64,000 bases of DNA, taken from Sepiola atlantica. Taxonomy: Eukaryota; Mollusca; Cephalopoda; Sepiida; Sepiolidae. The stretch covers positions 96,599,853 to 96,663,852 of the forward strand of contig OY744535.1 of NCBI GenBank assembly GCA_963556195.1, in the 5' to 3' direction. Below, in pieces: positions 40,801-51,034 of this stretch (positions are counted from its first letter, which is position 1; each line of letters opens with the position of its first letter). The translations under genes were made by a program, and so were the position numbers. Below the pieces are notes generated by a model. The model ran no database searches, was not told the origin of the DNA, and saw only the letters and a list, made by a program, of their open reading frames with translations.

Positions 40801-43800
40801 TATGAAGCCACCTCTAACATAAGCACCACTACCAAGAAAGATAGGTTCTCAAGTTCAACACGAAGATTCTCACATCCCTGCTGACTACAACATGGTCTTC
40901 TTCAAGTCTAATCTCAACAAATACTTGTTGAGCCGTCGTCAAGTAGAGTGTTGCAAGTCACCTTACAATTTATGCAACCAGGGCACGGACTGTTCAGACA
41001 TCAGGATCCATCCTAAGGCATCACGGGTACAATCTATGAAGCCACCACTAACATAAGCACCACTACCAAGAAATATAGGTTCTCAAGTTCAACACGAAGA
41101 TTCTCACATCCCTGCTGACTACAACATGGTTGTCTTCAAGTCTAATCCCAACAAATACTTGTTGAGCCATCGTCAAGTGGAGTGTTGCAAGTAACTTTAC
41201 AATTTATGCCACCAGGGCACGGACTGTTCAGACATCAGGATCCATCCTAAGGCATCACGGGTACAATCTATGAAGCCACCACTAACATAAGCACCACTAC
41301 CAAGAAAGATAGGTTCTCAAGTTCAACACGAAGATTCTCATCTCCCTGCTGACTACAACATGGTCTTCTTCAAGTATAATCTCAACAAATACTTGTTGAG
41401 CCATCGTCAAGTGGAGTGTTGCAAGTAACTTTACAATTTATGCAACCAGGGCACGGACTGTTCAGACATCAGGATCCATCCTAAGGCATCACGGGTACAA
41501 TCTATGAATCCACCACTAACATAAGCACCACTACCAAGAAATATAGGTTCTCAAGTTCAACACGAAGATTCTCACATCCCTGCTGACTACAACATGGTCT
41601 TCTTCAAGTCCAATCTCAACAAATACTTGTTGAGCCATCGTCAAGTGGAGTGTTGCAAGTAACTTTACAATTTATGCAACCAGGGCACGGACTGTTCAGA
41701 CATCAGGATCCATCCTTAGGCATCACGGGTACAATCTATGAAGCCACCACTAACATAAGCACCACTACCAAGAAATATAGGTTCTTAAGTTCAACACGAA
41801 GATTCTCACATCCCTGCTGACTACAACATGGTCTTCCTCAAGTCTAATCTCAACAAATACTTGTTGAGCCATCGTCAAGTTGAGTGTTGCAAGTAACTTT
41901 ACAATTTATGCAACCAGGGCACGGACTGTTCAGACATCAGGATCCATCCTAAGGCATCACGGGTACAATCTATGAAGCCACCACTAACATAAGCACCACT
42001 ACCAAGAAATATAGGTTCTCAAGTTCAACACGAAGATTCTCACATCCCTGCTGACTACAACATGGTCTTCTTCAAGTCTCATCTCAACAAATACTTGTTG
42101 AGCCATCGTCAAGTGGAGTCTTGCAAGTAACTTTACAATTTATGCAACCAGGGCACGGACTGTTCAGACATCAGGATCCATCCTAAGGCATCACGAGTAC
42201 AATCTATGAATCCACCACTAACATAAGCACCACTACCAAGAAATATAGGTTCTCAAGTTCAACACGAAGATTCTCACATCCCTGCTGACTACAACATGGT
42301 ATTCTTCAAGTCCAATCTCAACAAATACTTGTTGAGCCATCGTCAAGTGGAGTGTTGCAAGTAACTTTACAATTTATGCAACCAGGGCACGGACTGTTCA
42401 GACATCAGGATCCATCCTAAGGCATCACGGGTACAATCTATGAAGCCACCACTAACATAAGCACCACTACCAAGAAATATAGGGTCTCAAGTTAAACACG
42501 AAGATTCTCACATCCCTGCTGACTACAACATGGTCTTCGTCAAGTCTAATCTCAACAAATACTTGTTGAGCCGTCGTCAAGGGGAGTGTTGCAAGTCACC
42601 TTACAATTTATGCAACCAGGGCACGGACTGTTCAGACATCAGGATCCATCCTAAGGCATCATGGTTACCATCTATAAAGCCACCACTAACATAAGCACCA
42701 CTACCAAGAAATATAGGTTCTCTAGTTCAACACGAAGATTCTCACATCCCTGCTGACTACAACATGGTCTTCTTCAAGTCTAATCTCAACAAATACTTGT
42801 TGAGCTATCGTCAAGTGGAGTGTTGCAAGTAACTTTTCAATTTATGCAACCAGGGCACGGACTGTTCAGACATCAGGATCTATCCTAAGGCATCACGGGT
42901 ACAATCTATGAAGCCACCACTAACATAAGCACCACTACCAAGAAATATAGGTTCTCAAGTTCAACACGAAGATTCTCACATCCCTGCTGACTACAACATG
43001 GTCTTCTTCAAGTCTAATCTCAACAAATACTTGTCGAGCCATCGTCAAGTAGAGTGTTGCAAGTAACTTTACAATTTATGCAACCAGGGCACGGACTGTT
43101 CAGACATCAGGATCCATCCTAAGGCATCACGGGTACAATCTATGAAGCCACCACTAACATAAGCACCACTACCAAGAAATATAGGTTCTCAAGTTCAACA
43201 CGAAGATTCTCACATCCCTGCTGACTACAACATGGTCTTCTTCAAGTCTCATCTCAACAAATACTTGTTGAGCCATCGTCAAGTGGAGTGTTGCCAGTAA
43301 CTTTACAATTTATGCAACCAGGGCACGGACTGTTCAGACATCAGGATCCATCCTAAGGCATCACGGGTACAATCTATGAAGCCACCACTAACATAAGCAC
43401 CACTACCAAGAAATATAGGTTCTCAAGTTCAACACGAAGATTCTCACATCCCTGCTGACTACAACATGGTCTTCTTCAAGTCTAATCTCAACAAATACTT
43501 GTGCAGCCATCGTCAAGTTGAGTGTTGCAAGTCACCTTACAATGTATGCAACCAGGGCACGGACTGTTCAGACATCAGGATCCATCCTAAGGTATCACGG
43601 GTACAATCTATGAAGCCACCACTAACATAAGCACCACTACCAAGAAATATAGGTTCTTAAGTTCAACACGAAGATTCTCACATCCCTGCTGACTACAACA
43701 TGGTCTTCTTCAAGTCTAATCTCAACAAATACTTGTTGAGCCATCGTCAAGTGGAGTGTTGCAAGTAACTTTACAATTTATGCAACCAGGGCACGGACTG

Positions 43801-44447
43801 TTCAGACATCAGGATCCATCCTAAGGCATCACGGGTACAATCTATGAAGCCACTACTAACATAAGCACCACTACCAAGGAATATATGTTCTCTAGTTCAA
43901 CACGAAGAAGCTCACATCCCTGCTGACTACAACATGGTCTTCTTCAAGTCTAATCTCAACAAATACTTGTTGAGCCATCGTCAAGTAGAGTGTTGCAAGT
44001 CACCTTACAATTTATGCAACCAGGGCACGGACTGTTCAGACATCAGGATCCATTCTAAGGCATCAGAGTTACCATCTATAAATACACCACTAACATAAGC
44101 ACCACTACAAAGAAATATCGGTTCTAAAGTTGAACGCAAAGATTCTCACATCCCTGCTTACTACAACATGGTCTTCTTCAAGTTTAATCTCAACAAATGC
44201 CTATTGAGCCGTCGTCAAGTGGAGTGTTTCAAGTCACCTTACAATTTATGCAACCAGGCCACAGACTGTTCAAGCATCAGGATCCATTCGAAGGCATCAG
44301 AGTTACCATCTATAAAGCCACCACTAACATAAGCACCACTACCAAGAAATATCGGTTCTCAAGTTCAACAAAAAGATTCTCACATCCCTGCTGACTACAA
44401 CATGGTCTTCTTCAAGTCTGATCTCAACAAATACTAGTTGAGGCGTT

Positions 44448-44892
44448 CTTTCAAGTGACTAAATTTTGCCCTTTCCATTCATCGGTTTCAATCCTCTCAT
44501 AGTATTGTTCATCATCCAACTGAAAATCTAATTAACCCTTATCCTCGAGTGGCCTTTAGGCCTTGATTAGTGGTGACTCATTAGGCTACACAAAATCCGA
44601 AAAGGGGCACCCGAAGAATCTTAAACATTACATCGGCTGAAACTTTGTGAAAATCACAACCAAGATTAAAACAATAGTCCGAATAATCCAAATAATACAA
44701 ATTACCAATCTTTATCTAAAAAATGAAAGAAACTTTTTTATTTATAGAAACAAAACCTTTATTTATACTCTTCATATCATGAATAACAAACCTATATTAT
44801 ATGACACCCCCCCCCCAAAAAAAAGAGGAGGTCATGTCTGGGAGGCATATAGCATGAAGAATGAAAATATACTACACTAGTTGGATTCATAT
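44448..44892. other. spacer between satellite and right-arm minisatellite
   Basis: Begins with the degraded last monomer. Holds GGCCTTTAGGCC (a 12-bp palindrome) near 44550 and a C10A8-type homopolymer pair near 44806. The 77-codon open frame across 44647-44880 spans these homopolymers and has no recognisable domain. Confidence 0.55.
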
Positions 44893-46112
44893 AAACAATA
44901 TTTTATTTGTAGAAACAAAGTTTTATTCATATAAACAAAAGATTTATTCATAGAAGCAAAGTTTCATTTATAGGAAAAAAGTTTTATTTGTAGAAAAAAA
45001 GTTTTATTTCTAGAAACAAAGTTTTATTTATAGAAACCAAGTTTTAATTATAGAAACAAAGTTTTAATTATAGAAACAAAGTTTTGTTTATAGAAACCAA
45101 GTTTTATTTCTAGAAACCAATTTTTATTTATAGAAACAAAGTTTTATTTATAGAAACAAAGTTTTAATTATAGAAACAAAGTTTTATTTATAGAAACCAA
45201 GTTTTATTTATATAAGTAAAGTTTTATTTATAGAAACAAAGTTTTATTTCTAGAAACCAGATTTTATTTCTAGAAACCAATTTTTATTTCTATAAAAAAA
45301 GTTTTATTTATAGAAACAAAGTTTTAATTATAGAAACAAAGTTTTATTTATAGAAACAAAATTTTATTTATAGAAACCAAGTTTTATTTATAGAAACAAA
45401 GTTTTATTTCTAGAAACCAATTTTTATTTCTAGAAACCAAGTTTTATTTATAGAAACAAAGTTTTATTTCTAGAAACCAAGTTTCATTTATAGAAACAAA
45501 CTTTTATTTATAGAAACAAAGTTTTATTTATAGAAACAAAGTTTTATTTCTAGAAACAAAGTTTTATTTCTAGAAACCAATTTTTATTTATGGAAACAAA
45601 GTTTTATTTCTAGAAACAAAGTTTTAATTATAGAAATAAAGTGTTATTCATAGAAACAAAGTTTTATTTATAGAAACAAAGTTTTATTTATAGAAACCAA
45701 GTTTTATTTCTAGAAACCAAGTTTTATTTATAGAAACAAAGTTTTATTTATAGAAACAAAGTTTTAATTATAGAAATAAAGTTTTATACATAGAAACAAA
45801 GTTTTATTTCTAGAAACAAAGTTTTATTTGTAGAAACAAAGTTTTATTCATAGAAACCAATTTTTATTTCTAGAAACAAAGTTTTATTGATAGAAACAAA
45901 GTTTTATTTATATAACAAAGTTTTATTTATAGAAACAAAGTTTTATTTATAGAAACCAAGTTTTATTTCTAGAAACCAATTTTTATTTATGGAAACAAAG
46001 TTTTATTTCTAGAAACAAAGTTTTATTTATAGAAACAAAGTTTTAATTATAGAAATAAAGTTTTATTTATAGAAACAAAGTTTCATTTATAGAAATAAAG
46101 TTTTATTTATAA
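44893..46112 (-). repeat. 20-bp minisatellite, right arm (inverted relative to left arm)
   Basis: About 60 units of GTTTTATTTATAGAAACAAA, which is the exact reverse complement of the left-arm core TTTGTTTCTATAAATAAAAC. Variants include TTATTTC, TTAATTA and GAAACCAAG. Moderately diverged compared with the 5.8-7.9 kb section. Confidence 0.93.
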
Positions 46113-46131
46113 AAGCAAATTTTGGTCATAC

Positions 46132-46182
46132 TTTTCTGTTGCACCTCAAGATTTTCATAAGTATTGTTGGCTTATTCATCAT
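46132..46182 (-). pseudogene. exon-like island R1 (51 bp, splice-like ends intact)
   Basis: On the minus strand a TTTTTTTCTTGGTTTTAG acceptor leads into 51 bp that ends at GT (A followed by GTATGA). With one preceding base the frame reads D-D-E-stop-A-N-N-T-Y-E-N-L-E-V-Q-Q-K, phase 1 at both edges. The lone stop is TAA where left-arm island L1 has CAA, i.e. one C-to-T change. TYENL has the form of a YxxL tyrosine motif. Directly 5' and 3' on the minus strand are intron-like AT-rich DNA and then minisatellite. Confidence 0.48.
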
Positions 46183-46620
46183 CTAAAACCAAGAAAAAAA
46201 TTGACATTATTTTTAAGTAATCAATTTAGGAAAACATTGTTTATTATTCATCAACATGTTACTAAAAATAAATAACAAAATAATATTTCTAAATCCTATA
46301 ATTATCTTTTTTATTATTTGCCAAAAAGTCAATAAATAAATAACAAAATTATAAATTATGTTCAATGACTTCAAATTGAAAACTATTTTTGAGCGTGTTT
46401 TCTTGATGTCAAGAACAAAAGGAAGAAATACTTTAAAATGTTTAAAAGCAATGACTATTTCATACGTCCTAGTTGAATATTTCTAATTTTTGAAACAAGA
46501 AATAGAATTCTCAAAAACAGACTCATGATATTGTTGAAACATTTTGTCGGCCGTCGGAATAGAATCAAAATGTAGAATCCGATCTTAGCAAGAAAACTGA
46601 CTTTTGTGCTGTATTACAAC
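46183..46620 (-). repeat. segmental duplication unit A (upstream intron-like block)
   Basis: About 430 bp containing GATGTCAAGAACAAAAGGA, GCAATGACTATTTCATACGT and AGAAACAAGAAATAGAATTC in fixed order. Diverged copies of the same block follow at 46.8-47.13 kb, 47.74-48.07 kb and 49.42-49.55 kb. Units A, B and C are followed on the minus strand by an exon-like island. Confidence 0.75.
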
Positions 46621-46647
46621 AATATTCTCCTATGTAGTAACCTCCCC

Positions 46648-46650
<3 letters not shown>

Positions 46651-46685
<35 letters not shown>

Positions 46686-46700
46686 ATCTCTCTGTCTATC
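46651..46700. repeat. (TC)n microsatellite
   Basis: CTCTCT run with two short interruptions, about 45 bp. Confidence 0.9.
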
Positions 46701-46750
46701 TAATCTCAGCTTTCTTAAGTTTATTTATAGAAACCAGGTTTTACTCATAC

Positions 46751-46786
46751 CTTTTTGTTGCATCTCAAGGTAAATTGGTTTATCTT
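46751..46786 (-). pseudogene. exon-like island R2 (open frame, splice-like ends)
   Basis: Minus strand: acceptor GGCGGGTTAG, a 36-bp body, donor GTATGAG. The frame is open: D-K-P-I-Y-L-E-M-Q-Q-K. Phase 1 at both ends. The acceptor pyrimidine tract is replaced by a G-rich run (GGGAGGGGGCGGG), so splicing competence is doubtful. The motif is Y-L-E-M. Confidence 0.47.
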
Positions 46787-46799
46787 CTAACCCGCCCCC

Positions 46800-47130
46800 T
46801 CCCAAAAAAATGACATCAATGTCAAGAACAAAAGGATGAAATACATTAAACAGAAATTAATTTATTCAGGAAAAATGTTTTTTACTATTCTTAAAAATGT
46901 CAATAAAAATTAATAACAAAATTATATATATTAATTTTAATGACTAAATTGAAAACTATGTTTAGACATGTTTTGTTGATGTCAAGAACAAAAGAATAAA
47001 AATACTTAATTATTTTTAAAAGCAATGACTATTTCATAATGTAATTTTTCCAATCTTAGAAACAAGAAATAGAATTTTTATTAAAAAGTCACAATATTTT
47101 TGGGACATTTTCTCGGTCGTTTTATTTATA
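46800..47130 (-). repeat. segmental duplication unit B
   Basis: About 330 bp nearly identical to 47738-48070 and related to unit A. It ends with TTTTCTCGGTC followed by a single minisatellite unit and then the 155-bp repeat. Spacing B to C is about 928 bp. Confidence 0.85.
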
Positions 47131-47265
47131 GAAACAAATGTGGACAAGCATCTCGCTCCACAGTCCCCAATTAAGGATGACCCCCTAAACTTTCACCCTA
47201 ATTCTCAGTAGCCTATTACGTTTACAGTTGCAACTTGCCCTGTTCCGGGGGGGAAATAAGTTAAA
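47131..47265. repeat. single dispersed copy of the 155-bp repeat
   Basis: GGACAAGCATCTCGCTCCAC and CCCCAATTAAGGATGACCCC followed by TTACAGTTGCAACTTGCCC. Homologous to the three tandem copies at 48.07-48.52 kb; the 3' end matches the last of those best. Confidence 0.85.
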
Positions 47266-47321
47266 AAAAAAAAAACTGTGACTTTTGTGCTGTATTTCAA
47301 CCCTATTCTCCTATGCAGTAA

Positions 47322-47372
47322 CAACCTCTCTCTCTCTCTGTCTCCCTCTCTCTCTCTCTCTGTCTCATCTCC
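47322..47372. repeat. (TC)n microsatellite
   Basis: CTCTCTG/CTCTCT run, duplicated together with unit B/A flanking sequence (GCTGTATTNCAACNNTATTC precedes both TC runs). Confidence 0.88.
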
Positions 47373-47409
47373 CCTTGCTTAAGTAGTGAGCTGCAACACA
47401 TCAACTTAG

Positions 47410-47670
47410 GGAATGATTATAGAAATAAAGTTTGATTCATAAAAATAAAGTTTCATTTCTAGAAACAAAGTTTTATTTCTAGAAAGTTTTATTTCTAGAA
47501 ATAAACTTTTTATTTCTAGAAACAAAGTTTTATTTATAGAAACAAAATTTTATTAATAGAAATAAAGTTTTATTTCTAGAAACAAATTTTTATTTATAGA
47601 AACAAAGTTTTATTTCTAGAAACAAAGATTTATTTATGGAAACAAAGTTTTAATTATAGAAATAAAGTTT
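47410..47670 (-). repeat. 20-bp minisatellite, right arm second block
   Basis: About 12 units of GTTTTATTTCTAGAAACAAA and variants, same orientation as the 44.9-46.1 kb block. Confidence 0.9.
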
Positions 47671-47679
47671 TACTGATAC

Positions 47680-47715
47680 CTTTTTGTTGCATCTTAAGAT
47701 AAATTGGTTTATCTT
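47680..47715 (-). pseudogene. exon-like island R3 (open frame, all splice-like signals)
   Basis: Minus strand: TTTTTTTCTTGGTTTCAG acceptor, 36-bp body, donor GTATCAGT. Open frame D-K-P-I-Y-L-K-M-Q-Q-K, phase 1 at both ends. This is the best preserved member: pyrimidine tract, AG, frame, Tyr codon and GT donor all present. It differs from R2 by a single residue (Glu to Lys). The upstream block (unit C) is duplicated in B. Confidence 0.52.
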
Positions 47716-47737
47716 CTGAAACCAAGAAAAAAATGAC

Positions 47738-48070
47738 ATTGATGTCAAGGATAAAAAGATAAAATACATTAAAATATTAAACAGAAATTAATTTATTCAG
47801 ATAAAATATGTTTTTTACTATTCTTAAACATGTCAATAAAAATAAACAAGAACATTATATATATTAATTTTAATGACTTTAAATTGAAAACTATGTTTAG
47901 ACATGTTTTGTTGATGTCAAGAACAAAAGAATAAAAATACTTAATTATTTTTAAAAGCAATGACTATTTCATACGTAATAATGTAATTTTTCCAATCTTA
48001 GAAACAAGAAATAGAATTTTTATTAAAAAGTCACAATATTGTTGGGACATTTTCTCGGTCCTTTTATTTA
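47738..48070 (-). repeat. segmental duplication unit C
   Basis: Near-identical to unit B over about 330 bp, with small indels (for example an extra AAAATATT near 47771). Lies directly upstream (minus strand) of island R3. Confidence 0.87.
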
Positions 48071-48520
48071 TAGAAACAAATGTGGACAAGCATCTCGCTC
48101 CACAGTCCCCAATTAAGGATGACCCTAAAAACTTTCACCCTAATTCTCAGTAGCCTCTTACGTCTACAGTGGCGGCCTGCCTTGTTTGGCGTGAACTATG
48201 TTACAAAAAAAAGACATTTTATTTATAGAAACAAATGTGGACAAGCATCTCGCTCCACAGTCCCCAATTAAGGATGACCCCCTAAACTTTCACCCTAATT
48301 CTCAGTAGCCTCTTACGTCTACAGTGGCGGCCTGCCTTGTTTGGCGTGAACTATGTTACAAAAAAAAGACATTTTATTTATAGAAACAAATGTGGACAAG
48401 CATCTCGCTCCACAGTCCCCAATTAAGGATGACCCTAAAAACTTTCACCCATATTTTCAGTAGCTTCTTACGTCTACAGTTGCAACTTGCCTGTTCAGGG
48501 GGAAATAAGTTTAAAAAAAG
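48064..48520. repeat. 155-bp tandem repeat, 3 copies
   Basis: The anchor GAAACAAATGTGGACAAGC recurs at 48073, 48228 and 48383, exactly 155 bp apart. Each unit holds one right-arm minisatellite monomer, the CTCGCTCCACAGTCCCCAAT segment and CTACAGTGGCGGCCTGCC. The third copy diverges at its 3' end to CTACAGTTGCAACTTGCC, matching the dispersed copy at 47.13 kb. Confidence 0.93.
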
Positions 48521-48539
48521 GAAAGTTTTATTCATAGAA

Positions 48540-48577
48540 AAACGTTTTATCCATAAATATTTTTGCTGATTCATCTT
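48540..48577 (-). pseudogene. exon-like island R4, damaged
   Basis: Minus strand TTTTTCTTCTTGG in place of the AG acceptor. The body in the common frame reads [10 protein letters not shown], similar to the start of R1 (D-E-stop-A-N-N-T-Y), with Phe in place of Tyr. Donor absent; it runs straight into a minisatellite unit. Confidence 0.33.
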
Positions 48578-48661
48578 CCAAGAAGAAAAATTGACATTAT
48601 TTAAGTTTGACTTTCACTTTTCAGAAACGGTTTGGAGGGTTCTTCTACTTCCAATAAATGT

Positions 48662-49330
<669 letters not shown>

Positions 49331-49419
49331 ATAAAATATGAAACTAAAAGTATACTTTTAAAGGATAGAACCTATAGTTAAATAGTCTAAGCTCTATCTC
49401 GTTTATTGAGCTTAAACTA

Positions 49420-49556
49420 AGGATGAAATACGTAAAAATCTTTAAAAGCAATGATTATTTCAGACGAACTAATGTAAGAGTTCCGATCTTAGAAACAAGA
49501 AAACGAATTCTTATAAACAGATTCATGATATTGTAGAGACATTGTCTCGGCCGAGC
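49420..49556 (-). repeat. partial segmental duplication unit D
   Basis: GATGAAATACGTAAAAATC, AAAGCAATGATTATTTCAGA, CTTAGAAACAAGAAAACGA and GAGACATTGTCTCGGCCG in the same order as units A-C, but more diverged. It is separated from island R4 by the TA/MITE insertion, so A-D form a ladder of four. Confidence 0.7.
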
Positions 49557-49787
49557 TCCTTCAAGATGCCCACTCCCCACTCTTATTTTACCATTGGACT
49601 TTCAAGATTAAATTCATCTTGGAAGGACATTACCCAATCCCTACCTTATTTTCTCCCACTTCTAGATCAACCTGCTTGTTTCCGGTCCTAAACAAAGCGG
49701 AAAACAGTTGGCAGTCTATTCTTGGGAAAGGGATTGTAGGGTCTTAGTAACCGGTTTTTGTTGTCGAATTTTCCACCTCCAATCAAT

Positions 49788-49818
<31 letters not shown>

Positions 49819-51034
49819 GTTATAATGGAATAATTCCAGGAAGAAATCTGGGTATGAGAGCTCAATGTGGTAAACAGAGCAAGAATAACATAAAATATAA
49901 TAACACGAAATTACATAATTGTCGATGCAATAATTTATTTCAACCTTGTGATTTCCTCAAGCATCAAACTAGACAATTACATTTTTGAGACTGACAGAAA
50001 ACTGAATTTACCTTCAACAATTAAAATACAACCAGAGAGAGTGGTGGTCACAGCCAATCAGAACACCTCTTACAGAGCGAGGAGGAATTAAAATCTTATA
50101 TTTAACTAAGGCGATCGAAAGGAATATTAATGTTTTTTTTTTAAATAATAACGGCTGTGTTTAAAGCACATATTCTTTTGACACTTACGACTTGGTGACA
50201 TAAAACGTATAGACGCCTCTACACACGCACATATATACACATCCTACGATCACGCACACACGCAACAATATTTTTTGGGGCATATAAATTCGGCTAGACT
50301 TGTGTTCTCAACCTGATAGGAAAAAGAAAGGAAGAAAGAAAAGAAGAGAAACAGGCAGACGTTTGCGTGTCATCGACCGACTGGCAAACTGTGGAAGGTT
50401 TACATTTGACATGTTTTCATTCTGTCTAGATCCGAGAGATAGGATATATTTGAAAAATAAAAATTATTTAAGATTATATTTGAATCTATTTGAAATAAAT
50501 GTTATACGCATGCAGTTACATACACACACACAGATACCAATATGCATCTAAATACAAAACATTTACATAAACATTCTATATTCTAATTGTAATACATTAA
50601 TAATCTGAGTTCTAAAAATTCATCTTATATTAATTTTATAATCTATGGAAACCTATAATTATAACCTAATTCCAATCTAACAATGTCTAGTGATAATATT
50701 AGACACTTATACTTAAATTAATTCAATGATTAGTGTATTATCATCAGAAAAAATTCTTAAAGCTATCTTATTTTAAGTAAATAATCAGAATAAACAAATA
50801 TCTTAAAGTACAATTATATATGCATACATCCCAAAACACCTATAATGAATATCACCAAGTCAGTAATTACGTGTCCATAACAGATATTATTATAAATACT
50901 TATTGGGGGTTTACCGTAAATAATCTATTTGGTATCTTCACCGTTACAAATCTAGAGGTCTATCGGATTATGAGATATTGGTTATTTTAAATTTACATTT
51001 ATGTCTGCATGCACCATAAGCTCATCGCGTTTGT
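49557..51034. other. unassigned sequence, possibly PLE 3' flank
   Basis: A short TA run lies at 49785-49814. The interval from about 49815 to 51034 is 3' of the PLE on the minus strand and may hold its untranslated region, but I see no diagnostic terminal repeat. Short CA-rich pieces occur near 50219-50265 and 50520. Open frames here are unremarkable. Confidence 0.45.

Larger units (their letters stand above)
14112..44447 (+). repeat. 234-bp complex satellite, about 129 copies (30.3 kb)
   Basis: A monomer of exactly 234 bp (78 codons), anchored for example by ACAACATGGTCTTCTTCAAG. The spacing is 234 at most steps. Indel variants include a monomer missing part of GACTGTTCAGACATCAGG and two missing 15 bp around CTAACATAAG. 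From 14 to 20 kb monomers are more diverged and carry CCAGGCCAC. After about 21 kb CCAGGGCAC dominates and monomers are more alike. Local higher-order repeats occur (see findings). One plus frame is open through the unit except for TAA in CTAACATAAGC, plus a second TAA in monomers with AAGTAACTT instead of AAGTCACCT. The frame includes VECCKSPYNLCNQGTDCSD. Edge units at 14112-14178 and 44422-44496 share a variant sequence not found inside. Confidence 0.97.

Noticed and set aside
14112..44447. CRISPR-like or rDNA-like regular array
   Set aside because: No short conserved repeats with unique spacers; the whole 234-bp unit is conserved, and no rRNA similarity was noticed.
44647..44880. 77-codon open frame
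   Set aside because: Runs through C and A homopolymers and minisatellite-like DNA; no recognisable features.
48080..48271. 63-codon frame across the 155-bp repeats
   Set aside because: Lies in a tandem repeat with a minisatellite unit inside; no domain and no conservation of frame between the copies.
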